DNA from: Nitrospira sp.
GTDB lineage: Bacteria > Nitrospirota > Nitrospiria > Nitrospirales > Nitrospiraceae
Assembly (NCBI GenBank): GCA_024760525.1
Contig: CP060500.1
Location: forward strand, 186,001 to 250,000
Direction of reading: 5' to 3'
DNA length: 64,000 bases
The notes under the pieces were generated by a model. It saw only the letters and a program-made list of their open reading frames with translations. It searched no databases and was not told the DNA's origin. Below, piece after piece: positions 17,234 through 24,179 of this stretch. The first letter of the stretch is position 1. Each line of letters starts with the position of its first letter. The translations under genes were made by a program, and so were the position numbers.

Positions 17234-17298
17234 GAGGGCAGGCTAGGTGTGCCCCGGCCTCAACACCGGGTTACTGGTGTGAAGGGGAGCCTGCCCTC
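17234..17298. other. Long inverted repeat, possible structured RNA
   Basis: Perfect 11-bp arms GAGGGCAGGCT (17234-17244) and AGCCTGCCCTC (17288-17298) enclose 43 nt that contain a further possible pairing (GGTGT/ACACC). It lies between the secreted-protein gene and a small basic ORF and has no T tract. It could be a structured leader, a small RNA or a protein-binding site. Confidence 0.45.
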
Positions 17299-17335
17299 AT
17301 CGAGGACCCATTCACTCGGATCGTGTGAGATCATC

Positions 17336-17542
17336 ATGCGTCACTCCCGGAAGCCCACCCCCAATCACAGCCATGCCCGGAAACAACGACGTGGGCGCCG
17401 ACGTACCGGGATTCTTTGGGAGTACACCGGTGATGGCCAATACCCACTCGATCGAATCAAAGGCCTGACCAAGCGCTATTGGCGGCGATGGAGTCGACGC
17501 GCCACTCGCCACCACCTTCAGCAATCTCTTGCCCACTCCTAA
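17336..17542 (+). CDS. Small highly basic protein, 68 aa
   Basis: ATG 17336 to the TAA at 17540-17542. Very rich in Arg, Lys and His (KQRRGRRRTG, RYWRRWSRRATRHHL), suggesting nucleic-acid binding. The ribosome site is weak (GTGTGAGATC), so the call is tentative. Confidence 0.45.
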   Translation: MRHSRKPTPNHSHARKQRRGRRRTGILWEYTGDGQYPLDRIKGLTKRYWRRWSRRATRHHLQQSLAHS

Positions 17543-17619
17543 TCAGGCTCGCGTTGCTCGCAGGGTACGTCGCCAGTGACACTTCATACTCTAATCCATC
17601 ATGTCTTGGAGGATGCCCC

Positions 17620-17802
17620 ATGCAACGATTCCATATGTCAGCCCACGCACAGGCCAAGCTCCGTGAGTTGTCCCATCACTCGCTCGATGATTTGGCCAAA
17701 CGCCGATCTGTCCAGCGTGAACGTATCGCCGTACGTGACGCAGAATCCCGAGCCGCCTTACGAACCGCCCTGCAGCAGACATCAGTCCACAGGCTGGCTT
17801 AG
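17620..17802 (+). CDS. Small hypothetical protein, 60 aa
   Basis: ATG 17620 with GGAGG 7 nt upstream. A charged helical protein (HAQAKLRELSHHSLDDLAKR, then RERIAVRDAESRAAL). Its last three codons and stop overlap the 5' end of the tRNA-Thr gene, an unusual arrangement. Confidence 0.5.
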   Translation: MQRFHMSAHAQAKLRELSHHSLDDLAKRRSVQRERIAVRDAESRAALRTALQQTSVHRLA

Positions 17803-17867
17803 CTCAACTCCTAGAGCCATCGCCTTGTAAGCGATCGATGACCGTTCAAGTCGGTCAGTCAGCTCCA
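17793..17867 (+). tRNA. tRNA-Thr (anticodon TGT), divergent
   Basis: Folded by hand: acceptor GCTGGCT/AGTCAGC (7 bp, one G-T), D stem GCTC/GAGC with an 8-nt loop AACTCCTA, anticodon stem ATCGC/GCGAT with loop CTTGTAA (anticodon TGT, Thr), 4-nt variable region, T stem GACCG/CGGTC with loop TTCAAGT, discriminator T and an encoded CCA. All arms pair well. The D loop lacks the usual GG that docks with the T loop, so it may be a divergent mobile-element tRNA or a decaying one. Confidence 0.65.
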
Positions 17868-18336
17868 CACCGTCTTGGAAGGATGGCCGCTCCGCCCTCG
17901 CATGCTGCGAGGACTCCGCGGCCGGATCACACGCCCGACACCACATATGTCGATTGAAGGGGGCGCCGACTCAGCACCGTCTTCAGAGATTGGAGGAGGT
18001 GACTCCTAGCTGGGCCGCCGTTTGCGACGGGCACTCCGCAACAGATCGGGCCTCAGACACACTCTGGCGCCTGATCTGCCCTCGCAATTTGGCATCAGTC
18101 GAAATCTTGGTGGTTACTCGCCTGGCTGATGTGATCACCGACGTAGAGGGAGACGCCGCTTCACCCACACGATGCGTGGGTTCGCGGCGGGACTCAAAGC
18201 AGTAGCGCCTTCATCAGACTGTCTGATGTCAGATAATGCCGTGCTTCTGAGATTATGAGGAGGATGGTCGTTAGCGTGGATGCCTCTATCGTCGCTGGAT
18301 CGTTCACCAGTCCGTGACAGAGTGGCGGCTTCGTGC
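17868..18336. other. Non-coding, hairpin-dense convergent intergenic region
   Basis: It lies between plus- and minus-strand genes that converge. I see no credible ORF. Inverted repeats: nested GGCCGC/GCGGCC around CCTCGCA-TGC-TGCGAGG (17885-17923), a 10-bp stem 18042-18051/18069-18078 with one G-T, nested GCCGC/GCGGC around ACCCAC/GTGGGT (18155-18188), and CATCAGA-CTG-TCTGATG (18212-18228). None has a T tract. It could hold transcription-termination or origin functions, or structured RNAs. Confidence 0.5.
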
Positions 18337-18867
18337 TCACTCTGTTCGCACTTCGCCGCCAGAAGGGACTCGCTGGATAAATCGAAATGGCCAAGGCCCT
18401 ACCAACACTCCTTCCATTCCCAATTCTGCCTTCCACGATTCCACTTTTGTTCCATCTCGTGAGATTGGACCATAGAACACCATCTCCTCCCCTTCAGATT
18501 CATACCGATGTCCAATCTCAAACCGTCGCCCATCACACACCCCGACCCCCATCACCTGCGTCAACAAGGCTGGCCGTAAATGCAGTTTACCTGCCTCCTC
18601 TTCCGGCAGCACACCCGACACAATGACCCCAACTGCCACTCCACCCAGTCGCTGAGCTTCTTGTATATAATGCTCCAATAACCCCGTCCACTTTTCTCTC
18701 TGGACAGTCAGGGTTTCACAATTTTCCCCCAGAAAGAGAATAACCTCGACTTCACGACCCTGACCAACCAACACTCCCCCTTCGCCAGACACACACATCG
18801 CAATTTGCCGTTGATGTTGGACACGGGCTCGGTAACACACGGCCGACCATCGATGTTCGACATTCAT
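18337..18867 (-). CDS. Hypothetical protein, 176 aa
   Basis: ATG 18867 is preferred because GGAG lies about 8 nt upstream; a longer frame to 19053 would overlap the next gene in antisense frame usage. Soluble, beta-rich, with GGVLVGQGREVEVILFLGEN and VAVGVIVSGVLPEEE. No family recognised. Its first codons lie 33 nt downstream of the YdjM-like gene, so the three minus-strand genes 18.3-19.8 kb probably form an operon. Confidence 0.6.
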   Translation of the reverse strand: MNVEHRWSAVCYRARVQHQRQIAMCVSGEGGVLVGQGREVEVILFLGENCETLTVQREKWTGLLEHYIQEAQRLGGVAVGVIVSGVLPEEEAGKLHLRPALLTQVMGVGVCDGRRFEIGHRYESEGEEMVFYGPISRDGTKVESWKAELGMEGVLVGPWPFRFIQRVPSGGEVRTE

Positions 18868-18899
18868 ACATCCACTCCTACTCGACAACTTCTTACCAG

Positions 18900-19382
18900 T
18901 TACCCAGGCAACCGCATACCTGCCACTTCCGTCTGAATCCGCATCAGGATTCCCGCCACCGCACAGACCAATCCCAGTCCCATCAGGAGCTGGTCTAACC
19001 GTCCATAGACCGGATATCGACCCAACACCCATCGGACTTTCGACGGCCACCACAAGAACACTCCCCCACTTAATCCATCTAACACCACATGCGTGCCAAC
19101 CCCCACCAAGATTGCCACAATCATCATCGGTGCCATCTCACAGACTAACCCAACCACCCCAGCCAGGGGAATTAACATCAATGAGTGACTGAGCGTCCGA
19201 TGTCCCACGAGGTACTTAATCCACCACGACAGAAACCAGAACCGTTGTCCGATCACTGACCAAGGTTCATCAATATCCGGCGCTAATCCAGCCAATGCAG
19301 CCGTGAGAGTCAGAAGGGGATCGCCCTGGAAGAGGAGGGCGGACAGACCCGCTGGCACCATGGCATGGGTACGGCCTGACAT
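18900..19382 (-). CDS. YdjM/DUF457-like membrane-bound metal-dependent hydrolase
   Basis: A 160-residue, four-to-five-helix membrane protein. Conserved polar residues fit the family: THAMVPAG near the start, LAGLAPDIDEP (DxD), VGHRTLSHS (HRTLSH) and THVVLDGLSG (HxxxD). The YdjM/YfhO group is predicted to bind metal in the inner membrane. Start ATG 19382 follows the upstream stop in a TGAGATG overlap. Function on the element is unknown. Confidence 0.8.
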   Translation of the reverse strand: MSGRTHAMVPAGLSALLFQGDPLLTLTAALAGLAPDIDEPWSVIGQRFWFLSWWIKYLVGHRTLSHSLMLIPLAGVVGLVCEMAPMMIVAILVGVGTHVVLDGLSGGVFLWWPSKVRWVLGRYPVYGRLDQLLMGLGLVCAVAGILMRIQTEVAGMRLPG

Positions 19383-19383
19383 C

Positions 19384-19839
19384 TCAGCAGTCCTCCATCA
19401 TGTCGGCTAACTCTGCTCGTTCGTGTCGTTTCTGTATGCGCCGCTTCACGATTTGCGCCCGTTTCCACACGTAATTATATTTCTCATCCGGAATCCGTTT
19501 ATAATGCGCGACTTCGTTGGCCGCTCGTCGTGGACTCGCGGCCGGTTCCCGTTGGAAGATATGCTCCAAGGCGGCGTCGATCTTCTGCACATGCCACTGC
19601 GGATTCACCAGGCTGATCACGGTCGTTTCCACCCACGGCAGTAGGCTCGGCATCGTGGTCTGGATCTTCGCCAGCAACGCCTGCACCTCCTTCTGATACT
19701 CGATCTTCTGTAACGTCGCTAAACTAGGTGGTGTCACACCCGCCGTATGCAGGTGTTCTTCCGTCCGACCGGCTGCATACCGATCTGCCGCCAGTCCCTG
19801 ATCCAGACTCGGTTCAGCCGTCACGGGCTGAGTATCCAT
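19384..19839 (-). CDS. Hypothetical soluble protein, 151 aa
   Basis: ATG 19839 (GGAGG at 8 nt) is preferred over GTG 19845. Helical and charged; the C-terminus YVWKRAQIVKRRIQKRHERAE is strongly basic and may bind nucleic acid. No family recognised. A CGTAATAG motif lies about 130 bp upstream on the same strand. Confidence 0.6.
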   Translation of the reverse strand: MDTQPVTAEPSLDQGLAADRYAAGRTEEHLHTAGVTPPSLATLQKIEYQKEVQALLAKIQTTMPSLLPWVETTVISLVNPQWHVQKIDAALEHIFQREPAASPRRAANEVAHYKRIPDEKYNYVWKRAQIVKRRIQKRHERAELADMMEDC

Positions 19840-19968
19840 ACCCACTACCTCCGTTCTGTAGTAGTGATGTTTTCTATCAAGTAATCTTTATTGATTATGG
19901 TTCGACATCACGGCGACAGCCCAACCCCACTCATGCCCAGAAACCCTCTCGCCCGACGACCTATTCAC

Positions 19969-19976
19969 CTATTACG
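19969..19976 (-). promoter_or_regulatory. CGTAATAG motif
   Basis: Reads CGTAATAG on the minus strand, upstream of the 19839 gene. A member of the CGTAATAR family. Confidence 0.3.
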
Positions 19977-20244
19977 CTCCCCAGGGCGCCAATCTTCGCA
20001 CCCGACCAGCTCCCCCAATCTGTCCCCCAGCCTTCAGAACGCGGAATGACAAGAATCCCTAGCTATAGCGCGGACTTCCACAATGGCTCAGGGGAGGAGT
20101 GCACCACTTTTCGCACCACTCTACGAGCGAATCCCCGCATGAATAGCGGGGATATAGCCAGTCACTCCATGCCAGAACGGCTCAATGAGGAAGAATCTGC
20201 ATCCAGCAGATCGGGACACACGGGGAGCCTCTTGATGCCGAAGA

Positions 20245-20252
20245 CGTAATAG
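20245..20252 (+). promoter_or_regulatory. CGTAATAG motif
   Basis: CGTAATAG 43 nt before the parM-like ATG, which has a GAAGGAGG site. A candidate promoter -10 for the partition operon. Confidence 0.35.
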
Positions 20253-20294
20253 GGTGGTAGCAGTCAGCAGACACACACCACGAAGGAGGAAAGT

Positions 20295-21359
20295 ATGGGA
20301 GTGAAAAAATCGTCACGACGTCGGGAGCCACGATCCACGGACGGCTCCTCGAAACCACGGGGCCCGGTCGTCGGGATTGACCTCGGGTACGGATTTACCA
20401 AAATCGTGCGGGAGGATGGCCAACGGTTGATGTTCCCCTCGGTGGCAGCCGCCGTGGCCCCCACCATCATGATGCAACTCCATCCGATGCAAGACAGCGA
20501 TGAAGTGCTGGTGGACGACATCCGGTATATCGTCGGCGAACGGGCGATCGGGCACGCCGAACGGTTCTCCAACCTGCACAATATGTGGTGGACGCTCCCC
20601 CACTATCGGGCCCTCATCGCGCAGGCCAAGAAATTCATCCCGGACGGCGCCTGCATCGTGACCGGCTTGCCGTTGGATAAATACATGGCCCAACAAGGCA
20701 TGGGGCATGTCGCGCAGACGATTAAGAGCGGGCTCCGCGCGCAGCATGTGACGGTGATCCCACAAGGCGTCGGCGCCTACTTTAGCGAACCGACGTTGGA
20801 GCACCCACGCAATAAGGTCGCGCTCGTCGATATCGGCACGTGGACCACGGAATTCGTGGCCATGACCGGCCAGGATCTCATCAGCCAAGCCTCGGTCGGC
20901 ATCCGGCTCGGCATCAACGACATCTTTGCCACCGTGGCGACCGAACTGCAGGCGAAACTCAGCCGCCCCGTCGATCCACACGAAGTTGAGCGGGCCCATC
21001 GCGGCGAAGAGGAATTACGCACCCAAGGCCGACCCGTCGCGCACGATTACATCACCGATCGCGTTACCCAGCTCGCTAAGGAGTCCGCCGGCCAGGTCCT
21101 GGCGAAAATGACCGACTTGTGGGGGCCACATGCCGCCGCCTATGAAGCGGTGATCCTCTGTGGGGGTGGCGCGAAACTCCTCTACCCCTTTCTCAAGGGG
21201 TTCCGAGAAGGCATCCTCGTCGTCTCCGATGCCCAATTTGCCAATGCGCGCGGCTATCTCAATGTGGGACTGCGAATCTACGGGCCCCCGCCCCAACTCG
21301 CCTACGTAGACCACGTGCCTGCAAAGCCGGCGCTCGATCCGGATGAAGCCATGGTCTAA
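20295..21359 (+). CDS. parM: ParM/StbA-type actin-like segregation protein
   Basis: A 354-residue actin-fold ATPase. Phosphate 1 motif VVGIDLGYGFTKIV (about residues 27-40), phosphate 2 motif ALVDIGTWTTEFV (about 177-189) and adenosine motif AVILCGGGAKLLYPFL (about 288-303). Plasmid ParM proteins polymerise and push sister copies apart through ParR bound to a centromere. A 25-residue basic tail precedes the core. AAGGAGG start. Followed after 5 nt by a small basic protein that could be ParR. It implies that the element is at least transiently extrachromosomal. Confidence 0.9.
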   Translation: MGVKKSSRRREPRSTDGSSKPRGPVVGIDLGYGFTKIVREDGQRLMFPSVAAAVAPTIMMQLHPMQDSDEVLVDDIRYIVGERAIGHAERFSNLHNMWWTLPHYRALIAQAKKFIPDGACIVTGLPLDKYMAQQGMGHVAQTIKSGLRAQHVTVIPQGVGAYFSEPTLEHPRNKVALVDIGTWTTEFVAMTGQDLISQASVGIRLGINDIFATVATELQAKLSRPVDPHEVERAHRGEEELRTQGRPVAHDYITDRVTQLAKESAGQVLAKMTDLWGPHAAAYEAVILCGGGAKLLYPFLKGFREGILVVSDAQFANARGYLNVGLRIYGPPPQLAYVDHVPAKPALDPDEAMV

Positions 21360-21364
21360 GCACG

Positions 21365-21631
21365 ATGCCGAGCATCCGTCGTCTCACCTTGTACCTACGG
21401 CAGCGGCCGGACGAGCAAGCGCTCTATCAGTATCTGATGCGCAAAAGCCCAGCGGAGCGGACCGCACTCCATCGCGCAATGCTGCTGGCTGAATTCAGTC
21501 GGCGCATGAAGAAAGAACCTCAGCGGAACCGCTCCGCCACCCCGAAAGCCTCACGCCGGCGAGTCGCCGTCGCTGAACCGCCGCCCACGACAGGAGGCAT
21601 GGCGAGTTGGAATCAGCGCGTCGTGTTCTAA
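21365..21631 (+). CDS. Small basic protein, candidate ParR partner
   Basis: 88 residues, 5 nt after parM. The first 55 residues (IRRLTLYLRQRPDEQALYQYLMRKSPAERTALHRAML) are helical and resemble the start of a ribbon-helix-helix adaptor. A basic, Pro-rich tail ends in ASWNQRVVF, which could contact the filament. The family assignment rests on position and size only. Confidence 0.6.
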   Translation: MPSIRRLTLYLRQRPDEQALYQYLMRKSPAERTALHRAMLLAEFSRRMKKEPQRNRSATPKASRRRVAVAEPPPTTGGMASWNQRVVF

Positions 21632-21760
21632 CCCAAATTCCGATATGACGAGGATTGCCCCCCACCTCACACAGCGGGCATTGAGATGTCGAATCCGACG
21701 AATGACGACTGCGTTGATCGGCACACCTGATGGTCGACCAACCCAGCCCCACCACTACAA

Positions 21761-21784
21761 ACGGAGTCTCCTGCCTGTCTCCGT
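21761..21784. terminator. Weak hairpin between convergent genes
   Basis: ACGGAG/CTCCGT inverted repeat with a 12-nt loop between the partition operon and the minus-strand nuclease gene. No T tract, so termination is only suggested by position. Confidence 0.25.
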
Positions 21785-21787
21785 CGT

Positions 21788-22309
21788 TCAGCGCGTCGCG
21801 CGCGCATCACGACGCCACTCCCAAGGCGGCACGGGTGCGCGCTCACCCCACAGCCCTTTCTTCGACTGGCGCGCCTGCTCTTCTAACGTCTTGAGCTCGA
21901 TATCCTTGGGGGCATACTTCCGATACCACCAGCACCAGCCGTCTTTGACCAGTTCGTGATTGACGTTGGTGCCATCGGGAAGAAACACATCAGCCAGGGT
22001 GCGCTTGTACATATCCTTGCCGTAGGTCTGGAGCGTGACTTCTTTGCCAAAGACCAGGGCTGCGGTCGCCTGCTTCGCCTTATTGCCGAACGCTTGGCCT
22101 TTCTCCGGGCAGTCGATGCCGTGGAGCCGGATGCGTTCAGGGTGTTGGTTGTGCAGAACCTCGATGGTGTCGCCGTCAAGGACGGAAGTAACGGGACCTG
22201 AAATCTCGGCTGCTGCGCATACAATTGAACCAAGCGCAAGAACAGTAAGACCAAATGTGGCTCTGCAAGCGAAGAACAGAGCCACAGCTCGATAATTTCT
22301 GGCAGACAT
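21788..22309 (-). CDS. Secreted thermonuclease (SNase-like)
   Basis: 173 residues from ATG 22309, which overlaps the upstream stop as TAATG. Signal peptide about residues 1-36, ending VCAAAE. The staphylococcal-nuclease core shows VLDGDTIEV, IRLHGIDCPEKGQ, GKDMYKRTLADVF and a C-terminal ARQSKKGLW, including the metal-binding Asp and catalytic Arg/Glu positions. Exported DNA/RNA nuclease. Tight coupling to the upstream gene of unknown function. Confidence 0.9.
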   Translation of the reverse strand: MSARNYRAVALFFACRATFGLTVLALGSIVCAAAEISGPVTSVLDGDTIEVLHNQHPERIRLHGIDCPEKGQAFGNKAKQATAALVFGKEVTLQTYGKDMYKRTLADVFLPDGTNVNHELVKDGWCWWYRKYAPKDIELKTLEEQARQSKKGLWGERAPVPPWEWRRDARATR

Positions 22310-22872
22310 TAGGTTAGGGCTTTGGCCATATACCATCCAAGGCGGCATTCAGCACTGCTTCCATTTGCTCCGATAAATCCCTCAAGGTCGCAATATATTC
22401 GCTTTGCCGAGTGGGGGGGGATTCGCTCGAAAAGATTCCAAGTTTTTGCGAGACTCTGGGCAAACTCGCGATGAATAATGCTCTCTCGGGGAAATGATGA
22501 AGGGTCAGAGGTCCTAGGATGATGATAGCGATCGAGGTAGTGAGCGTATGTCGGTTTTGTGTTCTCAAGGTTTAGGCTGAATATTGCTTTCTCAAGATGG
22601 TAGAGGATCGGACCTTCTGGACTTGTCCGGTGAGGCCACTTATATAACAGCACTGCGGCCAGAGCAGCTCCATATGGAATCAGCTCATACCTGGTTTCTC
22701 TGGCCAGTTCCTCTGTCATTGGCCGTCCACGAAAGAATCCGTCCCCCACATGCATCCTAATATACAATTTGCCCAGTTCATTAGATGACGACTTGAGAAT
22801 GTCCCCCAGAACTGTTCCAAGCGCGAAGGCAACTCTCTTTTCATACTCGGAACTATCTTCCTCTGGTCCCAT
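22309..22872 (-). CDS. Hypothetical protein, 187 aa
   Basis: ATG 22872 has AGAGGAA at 7 nt; the longer TTG frame to 22893 would include that site in the coding region. Soluble and helical, with LSLAKTWNLFERIP-type amphipathic stretches. No family recognised. Base use is more AT-rich than its neighbours, a sign of separate origin. Confidence 0.6.
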   Translation of the reverse strand: MGPEEDSSEYEKRVAFALGTVLGDILKSSSNELGKLYIRMHVGDGFFRGRPMTEELARETRYELIPYGAALAAVLLYKWPHRTSPEGPILYHLEKAIFSLNLENTKPTYAHYLDRYHHPRTSDPSSFPRESIIHREFAQSLAKTWNLFERIPPHSAKRIYCDLEGFIGANGSSAECRLGWYMAKALT

Positions 22873-22909
22873 GACAGTTTCCTCTAGAGTCAACGGCCCT
22901 AGAACATTC

Positions 22910-22980
22910 TTACTTCTGCTTCGCCACCACCTGATCTTTGACCTTGTAATAGGTCGCAGAACTACGAACGAGTCTGTTGC
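22910..22980 (-). pseudogene. 3' remnant of a helix-hairpin-helix gene
   Basis: Reading the minus strand to the TAA at 22910-22912 gives SATYYKVKDQVVAKQK. This matches the C-terminus QATYDKIKEHVVAKQK of the intact gene at 23502-23804. Upstream of the fragment similarity is lost after about 20 codons. A deleted paralogue left by rearrangement. Confidence 0.6.
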
Positions 22981-23012
22981 ACCACGTTCGGGCGACAGTT
23001 TATCAAGGAAGA

Positions 23013-23447
23013 CTAGCGGGAGGCCAAAGCTCGTAGTGCCTTCCGTCGTGCCTGTACTGCCCGCTGAAATGCCCCCTGTTCGCCGTACCGCGTAATCGAA
23101 AACTTTCTAGTCTTGGCCTTGCCGCCCCCAATCGGCCATTGTGCAAGCCAATACTGTCGGTGACGAGGTCGCCCCCGGCCTGTCTCCATAGCGTCAATTC
23201 TTGTGACCCCTGAGATCCCGGACCGGTTGTTCTTCTTCTTGATCCGGCAGATTTCTCGCCGGGTCATTGGTCGCAGGCGGGCAATCAGCCAGTTTCGATA
23301 CCTCTCTGCTACGGCAAGGGCCTTCCGCTTCCCGCCGTACACGTTGTCGGCAAAATGCCGATGGTAGACCCGGCCCCGCCGTTGGACAGTCACAAACCAC
23401 GAATGTGTCCATGATGGTTCATGATCAATGCGGTAGATCTGCTTCAT
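23013..23447 (-). CDS. AP2/ERF-domain DNA-binding protein
   Basis: A 144-residue protein with two AP2-like units. The first half has GRVYHRHFADNVYGGKRKAL followed by an amphipathic helix; the second, NRSGISGVTRI then YWLAQWPIG and FSITRYGEQGAFQRAVQAR, is a good AP2 domain (three-strand sheet plus helix). Bacterial AP2 domains are common in HNH homing endonucleases, but no HNH nuclease motif is present here. I recall similar short proteins in Nitrospira. Likely a DNA-binding protein of mobile origin. Confidence 0.78.
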   Translation of the reverse strand: MKQIYRIDHEPSWTHSWFVTVQRRGRVYHRHFADNVYGGKRKALAVAERYRNWLIARLRPMTRREICRIKKKNNRSGISGVTRIDAMETGRGRPRHRQYWLAQWPIGGGKAKTRKFSITRYGEQGAFQRAVQARRKALRALASR

Positions 23448-23501
23448 GGCTATTAATACCAGGAGTATGCAATCCGCTGCCCCATCCCGTTGGCCAATGG
23501 G

Positions 23502-23804
23502 TTACTTCTGCTTCGCCACAACGTGCTCCTTGATCTTGTCATACGTCGCTTGTGGGACAACTTTCTTCTGCACCAGTTCATCCTTCCGCTTGTACGGTCG
23601 GCCCTTGATGATCTTCTCGGAATAGGCATCACCAATCCCGGGCAGCGCCTTGAGTTGGTCTGCCGTGGCCATGTTGAGGTCGATGGGTTCAGCGGCGTGA
23701 AGGATCGAGGGTGTCGTTTCAGTCAAGGGGAAGACAGGAACCACACCGAATAGCAATGTGATCACCACGAACCCAATCGCCCATTTCTTTACCACTGAGA
23801 GCAT
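23502..23804 (-). CDS. Exported ComEA-like helix-hairpin-helix protein
   Basis: 100 residues from ATG 23804 (AAGGAGG at 6 nt). Signal peptide or anchor about residues 1-38. The rest is one HhH unit: IDLNMATADQLKALPGIGDAYSEKIIKGRPY, the ComEA-type DNA-binding motif, then KDELVQKKVVPQATYDKIKEHVV. It probably binds DNA outside the cytoplasmic membrane. A truncated paralogue lies at 22.9 kb. The family seems to be multicopy in Nitrospira-like genomes (from memory). Confidence 0.85.
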   Translation of the reverse strand: MLSVVKKWAIGFVVITLLFGVVPVFPLTETTPSILHAAEPIDLNMATADQLKALPGIGDAYSEKIIKGRPYKRKDELVQKKVVPQATYDKIKEHVVAKQK

Positions 23805-23817
23805 GAAAGCCTCCTTG

Positions 23818-24174
23818 CTAATGTGTGGTCCCTTTCGCCAACCGCTGGCCCATTTCAATAATCCGCCCCAGCCGTTCCAGCAGGTTCGTGGCCTGGTGCG
23901 ACGTAAGCCCATGCTGATTGAGCACGGCGAGCAGGTCGTCAATGATCTGCTCTTCGGTTTGGGAAAGCACATACGGCTCAGGAAACGCGGTTTCGGGGAT
24001 CGTGGCGCGGGGATTCTTCTTCCGAAAGTCAGCGATGATGTCGAACAAGTCTTGCTTGCTACAGAGCCCTTTCCGTTCTAACAGTTCCACAATTGCCGCA
24101 ATCTCCCACATATTGGAGATCGTCGCTTCCTCGATCGACATGGACTCGCGTTTGGGGCGGTGCTGATCGCTCAT
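23818..24174 (-). CDS. Hypothetical helical protein, 118 aa
   Basis: All-helical and acidic, with no membrane segment. Helices such as NMWEIAAIVELLERKGLCSKQDLFDIIADFRKKNP and EEQIIDDLLAVLNQHGL look like small protein-interaction helices. It lies between umuC (5 nt upstream) and the HhH gene, apparently in one operon. No family recognised. Confidence 0.65.
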   Translation of the reverse strand: MSDQHRPKRESMSIEEATISNMWEIAAIVELLERKGLCSKQDLFDIIADFRKKNPRATIPETAFPEPYVLSQTEEQIIDDLLAVLNQHGLTSHQATNLLERLGRIIEMGQRLAKGTTH

Positions 24175-24179
24175 GCCGA

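Larger units (their letters stand above)
19846..20294. other. Divergent intergenic region upstream of parM
   Basis: 449 bp between a minus-strand gene and the ParM-like gene. It holds an AT-rich patch (about 19868-19900), CGTAATAG on the minus strand (19969-19976), a perfect 8-bp hairpin ATCCCCGC/GCGGGGAT (20131-20153) and CGTAATAG on the plus strand (20245-20252). Type II partition loci keep their centromere upstream of parM, but I find no clear iterons. Confidence 0.45.

Noticed and set aside
20313..20999. 228-aa minus-strand frame in parM
   Set aside because: Antisense shadow of an obvious actin-like protein.
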